This document shows, in pieces, positions 60,601 to 64,000 of a DNA stretch of 64,000 nt; within the stretch, counting starts at the first letter, position 1, and each line of letters starts with the position of its first letter. The position numbers and the translations under genes were made by a program. The DNA is taken from positions 1 to 64,000 of the forward strand of contig JAPDDQ010000041.1 of NCBI GenBank assembly GCA_027587225.1. The letters are read 5' to 3'. The DNA comes from Solirubrobacter taibaiensis. GTDB lineage: Bacteria > Actinomycetota > Thermoleophilia > Solirubrobacterales > Solirubrobacteraceae. The notes below the pieces were generated by a model that saw only the letters and a list, made by a program, of their open reading frames with translations, was not told where the DNA came from and did not search any database.

Positions 60601-61929
60601 TTATGAATCAAGCGCACGCCCCACCCTCTTAAGGGTCTCTTCGCGCCCCAGCAGCGCGACCGTTTCGAAGATACCGGGTGAAACGGTCGTACCGGTCAAA
60701 GCGACCCGTAAAGGCTGAAAAATAGCTTTTGGCTTCAGCCCCGTCCGTTCAGCGATTTCGCGCAGTGATTCCTCGACTCTGGACACTGTCCACGGCTCTG
60801 GCAGGCCGTCCAGAGCGACCCGGACATGCGCGAGCGCATCCTTCGATTCCTGCGGCTCGAGAAATTTCTCCCGAGCCTTGGGGTCATCTGTCGGACCGTC
60901 GTAGAACGAGCCCGCCAACGGCCAGAACTCGGAGAGCGTCGAGATCTTCTCCTGCGAGATCTCCACGGCGGGCCTCAGACCCTCGCGCCCGGTGAACTCC
61001 TCCAGGCGCGCCGTAAGGTCGTCGACGCTCAACTCGCGCACATAGCGGCCGTTGATCCACCGCAGCTTCTGCTCGTCGAACACGGCCGGGTTCTTCGAGA
61101 CGCGCTCCAGCGAGAAGAGCTGCTGCAGCTCCTCGATGGTGAAAAACGTCGTCGTCTCGTCGTAGCCCCATCCCAGCAAGGCGAGGTAGTTGATCACTGC
61201 TTCTCGTAGATACCCCGTTTTCCGGAGATCTGACACGGAAGCCGCGCCATGGCGCTTCGAAAGCTTCTTGCCATCCGGTCCATGGAGGAGCGGAAGGTGG
61301 GCATAAGTGGGAGGCGTAGCGCCCAACGCGTCGTAGATTCGCAGGTGCTTCGGCGTATTCGAGTAGTGGTCGGCGCCACGCACCACGTGCGTGATCTGGG
61401 CGTCGTTGTCGTCGACCACGACCGCGAGGTGGTAGACCGGCGTCCCGTCGGCCCGCGCGATCACGAGATCGTCGAGCAGCACGTTCTCGAACGCGGTCTC
61501 GCCCCGGATGATGTCGTTGACCGTCGTCACGCCCTCGTCGGGCATCCGCAGCCGGATCGCGCCCTCGGACTCCTCGACCCCGCGGAAGCCGCGGCTGTCG
61601 TTGGCCGCCTTGTAGGCCTTCACCTGCTCGGGGCCGGCGGCGGTGCGGTACGCCTTGCCGGAATCCAGCAGCTCCTGCACGACCGCCGCGTGGCGCTCGG
61701 CGTTCGCGGACTGGTAGATCGGCCCCTCGTCGAAGTCGATCCCGAGCCAGTCCATGCTCTCGAAGATCAGGTCGACGTTCTCAGGCGTCGACCGCTCGCG
61801 GTCCGTGTCCTCGATCCGCAGGACGAGCTGCCCGCCCGAGCCGCGGGCCAGGAGCCAGTTGTACAGTGCCGTCCGCGCATTGCCGATGTGCAGTGCGCCT
61901 GTAGGCGACGGAGGAAAACGAACACGCAT
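60601..61929 (-). CDS. gltX: Glutamyl-tRNA synthetase
   Basis: A 442-residue class I synthetase. The HIGH motif is in RFPPSPTGALHIGNARTALYNWLLAR and KMSKS reads KKLSKRHG. IEDTDRERSTPENVDLIF and VVRGADHYSNTPKHLRIYDAL are typical of bacterial GluRS. The ATG at 61929 is chosen because it is 7 nt after TAGGAT; an ATG three codons earlier is also open. With GatCAB in the window, it likely also charges tRNA(Gln) with Glu. Confidence 0.97.
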   Translation of the reverse strand: MRVRFPPSPTGALHIGNARTALYNWLLARGSGGQLVLRIEDTDRERSTPENVDLIFESMDWLGIDFDEGPIYQSANAERHAAVVQELLDSGKAYRTAAGPEQVKAYKAANDSRGFRGVEESEGAIRLRMPDEGVTTVNDIIRGETAFENVLLDDLVIARADGTPVYHLAVVVDDNDAQITHVVRGADHYSNTPKHLRIYDALGATPPTYAHLPLLHGPDGKKLSKRHGAASVSDLRKTGYLREAVINYLALLGWGYDETTTFFTIEELQQLFSLERVSKNPAVFDEQKLRWINGRYVRELSVDDLTARLEEFTGREGLRPAVEISQEKISTLSEFWPLAGSFYDGPTDDPKAREKFLEPQESKDALAHVRVALDGLPEPWTVSRVEESLREIAERTGLKPKAIFQPLRVALTGTTVSPGIFETVALLGREETLKRVGRALDS

Positions 61930-61936
61930 GGCCACC

Positions 61937-61942
61937 ATCCTA
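61937..61942 (-). promoter_or_regulatory. -10 box of gltX overlapping the nfo start
   Basis: TAGGAT on the minus strand, 7 nt before the gltX ATG. Its first base pair is also the A of the nfo ATG (61942). Confidence 0.5.
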
Positions 61943-62814
61943 TGTTGATCGGCGCGCACGTCTCGCCCGCGGGCGGACCGGCGAATGCCGTGACCCGAGG
62001 CGAAGAGCGCGGCTGTCGATCGATCCAGATCTTCAACCAGTCGCCGCGGGCCTGGAAGGCCAGGGTCTACTCCGACGAGGAGGTCGCCGCGTTCCACGAG
62101 GCGATGCAGTCCTCCTGGGTCGTCGAGAAGCTCGTGATCCACGCCGTCTACCTGCTCAACTGCGCGTCCGAGGACCCGGAGATCCGCTCCAAGTCGCTCG
62201 AGTCGCTGAAGGTCGCCCTCAACGCCGGGGCGCAGCTCGGCGCCGTCGGCGTCGTCCTGCACCCGGGCAGCGCGCTGAAGGACGGCGGGCCGGTGAACGA
62301 GGCGCTGCGGCGCGCCGGCGAGGTGATCGCGGAAGCGCTCGCCGAGTCCGAGACGTGCAAGCTGCTGCTCGAGGACACCGCGGGCGCCGGCGGCACGCTG
62401 GGCCGCTCGTTCGAAGAGCTCGCCACGCTGGTCGAGCTGGGCGGCGGCGGAGACCGGCTCGGCATCTGCCTGGACTCCTGCCACCTGTTCGCGTCCGGCT
62501 ACGACGTGCGCACTGCGGAGTCCCTGCGCGCGGTGATCGACGAGTTCGACAAGGTCGTCGGCTGTGACCGCCTCGGCGCGCTGCACGTGAACGACTCGAT
62601 GACGGAACTGGGCTCGAACCGCGACCGGCACATCAATCTCGGCGACGGCGAGATCGGCGTCGAGGGCATGATCGCGTTCCTGTCGGAGCCGCGCTTCGAG
62701 GGCCTGCCCGTGATCTTCGAGGGGCCTGGGCGCTCCGGCAAGGGCATCGAGGCGCAGGACATGGCCTGGGCCTACGACCTGCGCTCGCGCGGGCTCGCCG
62801 CACAACTCAGGTAA
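61942..62814 (+). CDS. nfo: Deoxyribonuclease IV (endonuclease IV)
   Basis: A 290-residue TIM-barrel AP endonuclease. MLIGAHVSPAGGPANAVTRGEERGCRSIQIFNQSPRAWKAR, VIHAVYLLNCAS, VVLHPGSALK, LLLEDTAGAGGTLG, LGICLDSCHLFASGYDV and HVNDSMTELGSNRDRHINLGDGEIG hold the three-zinc site residues. It repairs abasic sites. ATG is chosen at the family start. It is divergent from gltX with only 12 nt between starts. Confidence 0.97.
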   Translation: MLIGAHVSPAGGPANAVTRGEERGCRSIQIFNQSPRAWKARVYSDEEVAAFHEAMQSSWVVEKLVIHAVYLLNCASEDPEIRSKSLESLKVALNAGAQLGAVGVVLHPGSALKDGGPVNEALRRAGEVIAEALAESETCKLLLEDTAGAGGTLGRSFEELATLVELGGGGDRLGICLDSCHLFASGYDVRTAESLRAVIDEFDKVVGCDRLGALHVNDSMTELGSNRDRHINLGDGEIGVEGMIAFLSEPRFEGLPVIFEGPGRSGKGIEAQDMAWAYDLRSRGLAAQLR

Positions 62815-62854
62815 CTCACAGGTCGTTCCCAGGAATGGGTGCGACCTTGGCGGC

Positions 62855-63646
62855 ATGCACGACGACCACGACCGCGGGCTGGACTTCGACCTGCCCCGCC
62901 TGATCAGTCGCCGCCGGGCGCTCGGCGTGATGCTCGGCGGCCTCGGCTCAGCGGTGGTCGTCGCCTGCGGCGGCTCCGCCTCGCCCGAGGCAGGGGGCAC
63001 CGCCACCGCCTCCGCCACGAGCGGCGACTCGATCCCCGAGGAGACCGCCGGTCCCTTCCCCGGCGACGGCTCCAACGGCCCGAACATCCTCACCGAGAGC
63101 GGCGTCGTCCGCGAGGACATCACCAAGAGCGTCGGGGACGCGTCCGGCGTCGCGGAAGGCGTGCCGACGACGATCAACCTCAAGCTGCTCGACGTCGCCG
63201 GTGGCGGCGGGCCGCTCGCGGGCGCCGCGGTGTACATCTGGCACTGCGACCGCGAGGGCCGCTACTCGCTCTACGACGAGTCGATCGCGGGCGAGAACTA
63301 CCTGCGCGGCGTGCAGGAGTCCGCCGAGGACGGCACGCTCACGTTCAAGACGATCTTCCCGGCCGCCTACCAGGGCCGCTGGCCGCACGTGCACTTCGAG
63401 GTCTACGAGAGCCTCGACGCCGCGGTCGCGGGCCAGGGCAAGCTGCGGACGTCACAGCTCGCCATCCCCCAAGAGACGTGCGAGGCGGTCTACGCGACCG
63501 CGGGCTACGAGCAGAGCGTGCAGAACCTCGCCGGCACCTCGCTGGACGGCGACATGGTCTTCAGCGACGGCTACAAGAGCCAGCTCGCGGCCGTCAGCGG
63601 CAGCGTCGAGGCCGGCTACACGCTGACGCTCAACGTAGGCGTCTAA
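62855..63646 (+). CDS. Intradiol dioxygenase-like secreted lipoprotein
   Basis: A 263-residue protein. An N-terminal twin-arginine-type region (ISRRRALGVMLGGLGS) leads to a lipobox VVAC/GG, so it is probably exported and lipid-anchored. The core has the iron-site residues of intradiol dioxygenases: Tyr in WHCDREGRYSLYDE, Tyr in FPAAYQGRWPHVHFEVYE and the two His of HVH. The substrate could be a catechol or it may have a non-enzymatic role. The start ATG lacks a clear ribosome site. It overlaps the convergent gene by 4 bp. Confidence 0.85.
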   Translation: MHDDHDRGLDFDLPRLISRRRALGVMLGGLGSAVVVACGGSASPEAGGTATASATSGDSIPEETAGPFPGDGSNGPNILTESGVVREDITKSVGDASGVAEGVPTTINLKLLDVAGGGGPLAGAAVYIWHCDREGRYSLYDESIAGENYLRGVQESAEDGTLTFKTIFPAAYQGRWPHVHFEVYESLDAAVAGQGKLRTSQLAIPQETCEAVYATAGYEQSVQNLAGTSLDGDMVFSDGYKSQLAAVSGSVEAGYTLTLNVGV

Positions 63647-64000
63647 GCGCAGCGCCGGTAGGTCAGCTTCTCGGTCACCGGCACGCTGTCCTTGACGAAG
63701 ACGGTGACCGTGACCTGGCTGCGCTTGGACTTGAGCGGCAGCCGCGCGGCCTTCCCGCCCCGCGCGGAAACGGAGCGCTTGCCGATCTGCAAGCGCACAC
63801 GCTCGACTCCCAACCCGGCGCGCGGCTTCGCGGCGACGGTGCGGGCGCAGCGCGACGTGCGCGGCAGCGTCACGTACTCACGGACCTTCGGCGTCGGCCG
63901 CTGTTCCTGGCGAGGCGTGTTCAGCGGCGGTGCCGCGATCGCCGGCAATGCCGGGGAGTGGCCGTAGGTCGCCCGGACCTTGTCGCCGAACGGCGCCAGC
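63643..64000 (-). CDS. Secreted-type protein, 5' end outside the window
   Basis: At least 118 residues are visible; the frame is open to the right edge, so the start lies outside. The visible part begins LAPFGDKVRATYGHSPALP, passes a Pro-rich linker (PPLNTPRQEQRPTPK) and ends in a basic beta-rich domain (VRLQIGKRSVSARGGKAARLPLKSKRSQVTVTVFVKD) with two cysteines. This resembles the Lys/Arg-rich tails of the other secreted proteins in the window. A TTG within the frame could be mistaken for a start. Function unknown. Confidence 0.6.
   Translation of the reverse strand, partial: LAPFGDKVRATYGHSPALPAIAAPPLNTPRQEQRPTPKVREYVTLPRTSRCARTVAAKPRAGLGVERVRLQIGKRSVSARGGKAARLPLKSKRSQVTVTVFVKDSVPVTEKLTYRRCA

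Noticed and set aside
61930..63237. N-terminal extension of gltX
   Set aside because: The minus-strand frame runs across nfo and the dioxygenase gene; GluRS starts at MRVRFPPSP, which has its own -10 box.

Overview
The window comes from a high-GC actinobacterium. GTG, TTG and ATG starts, ATGA/GTGA stop-start overlaps and many start codons preceded by a TANNNT box with no Shine-Dalgarno are all frequent. The mix of genes (split dihydroxyacetone PTS, GatCAB with a single GltX, secreted proteins with Lys-rich beta-sandwich tails) fits Thermoleophilia/Solirubrobacterales; that placement is inference. There is no rRNA, convincing tRNA, insertion sequence, prophage or CRISPR array, and it reads as ordinary chromosome. 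Coding density is very high: no gap without a gene exceeds about 160 bases, so there are no long empty stretches to describe.

Layout. 1-4.2 kb: a cut-off WGR-domain gene, ilvBN (acetolactate synthase) and small membrane or unknown proteins. 4.3-7.1 kb: a membrane GGDEF-EAL protein with both active sites intact. 7.2-11.4 kb: rpsD with a strong terminator, then an ABC exporter divergent from a NarL-type two-component system. 11.4-15.3 kb: a complete PTS-dependent dihydroxyacetone kinase (DhaM-EIIA, HPr, enzyme I, DhaL, DhaK) in two converging arms. 15.3-18.5 kb: gatCAB. 18.5-21.2 kb: four tandem paralogous PWY-motif membrane proteins behind folD. 22-28 kb: a gamma-glutamyltransferase-like enzyme, an MFS transporter, PcrA/UvrD helicase and a DUF2419 (queuosine-salvage) protein.

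28-33.7 kb: two large secreted proteins (beta-helix/Ig and M14 carboxypeptidase) in one unit. 33.8-40.7 kb: a permease-glcD-glcE-glcF-malate synthase operon that would import glycolate or lactate, oxidise glycolate to glyoxylate and condense it with acetyl-CoA to malate. 40.7-46.3 kb: a secreted metalloprotease-like protein, rtcB, a SRPBCC protein and the coupled sulfur genes tusA-moeB-cysE. 46.3-51.4 kb: two alpha/beta hydrolases, cysK, a GNAT protein and a second ABC exporter. 51.4-57 kb: a LuxR-type regulator followed by a 1506-residue surface protein. 57-60.5 kb: an SDR enzyme, an Rrf2-regulated membrane unit containing a frameshifted gene, and an HDOD-LuxR fusion. 60.6-64 kb: gltX divergent from nfo, an intradiol dioxygenase-like lipoprotein and a cut-off secreted protein.

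The most unusual signals are the PWY membrane-protein array with three identical 11-bp gene overlaps, the regular leaderless promoter architecture with back-to-back shared -10 boxes at two divergent pairs, a long perfect palindrome containing the rtcB -10 box, the fully split Dha phosphorelay, and a one-base frameshift in the Rrf2 unit. No completely new defence or mobile system was seen.
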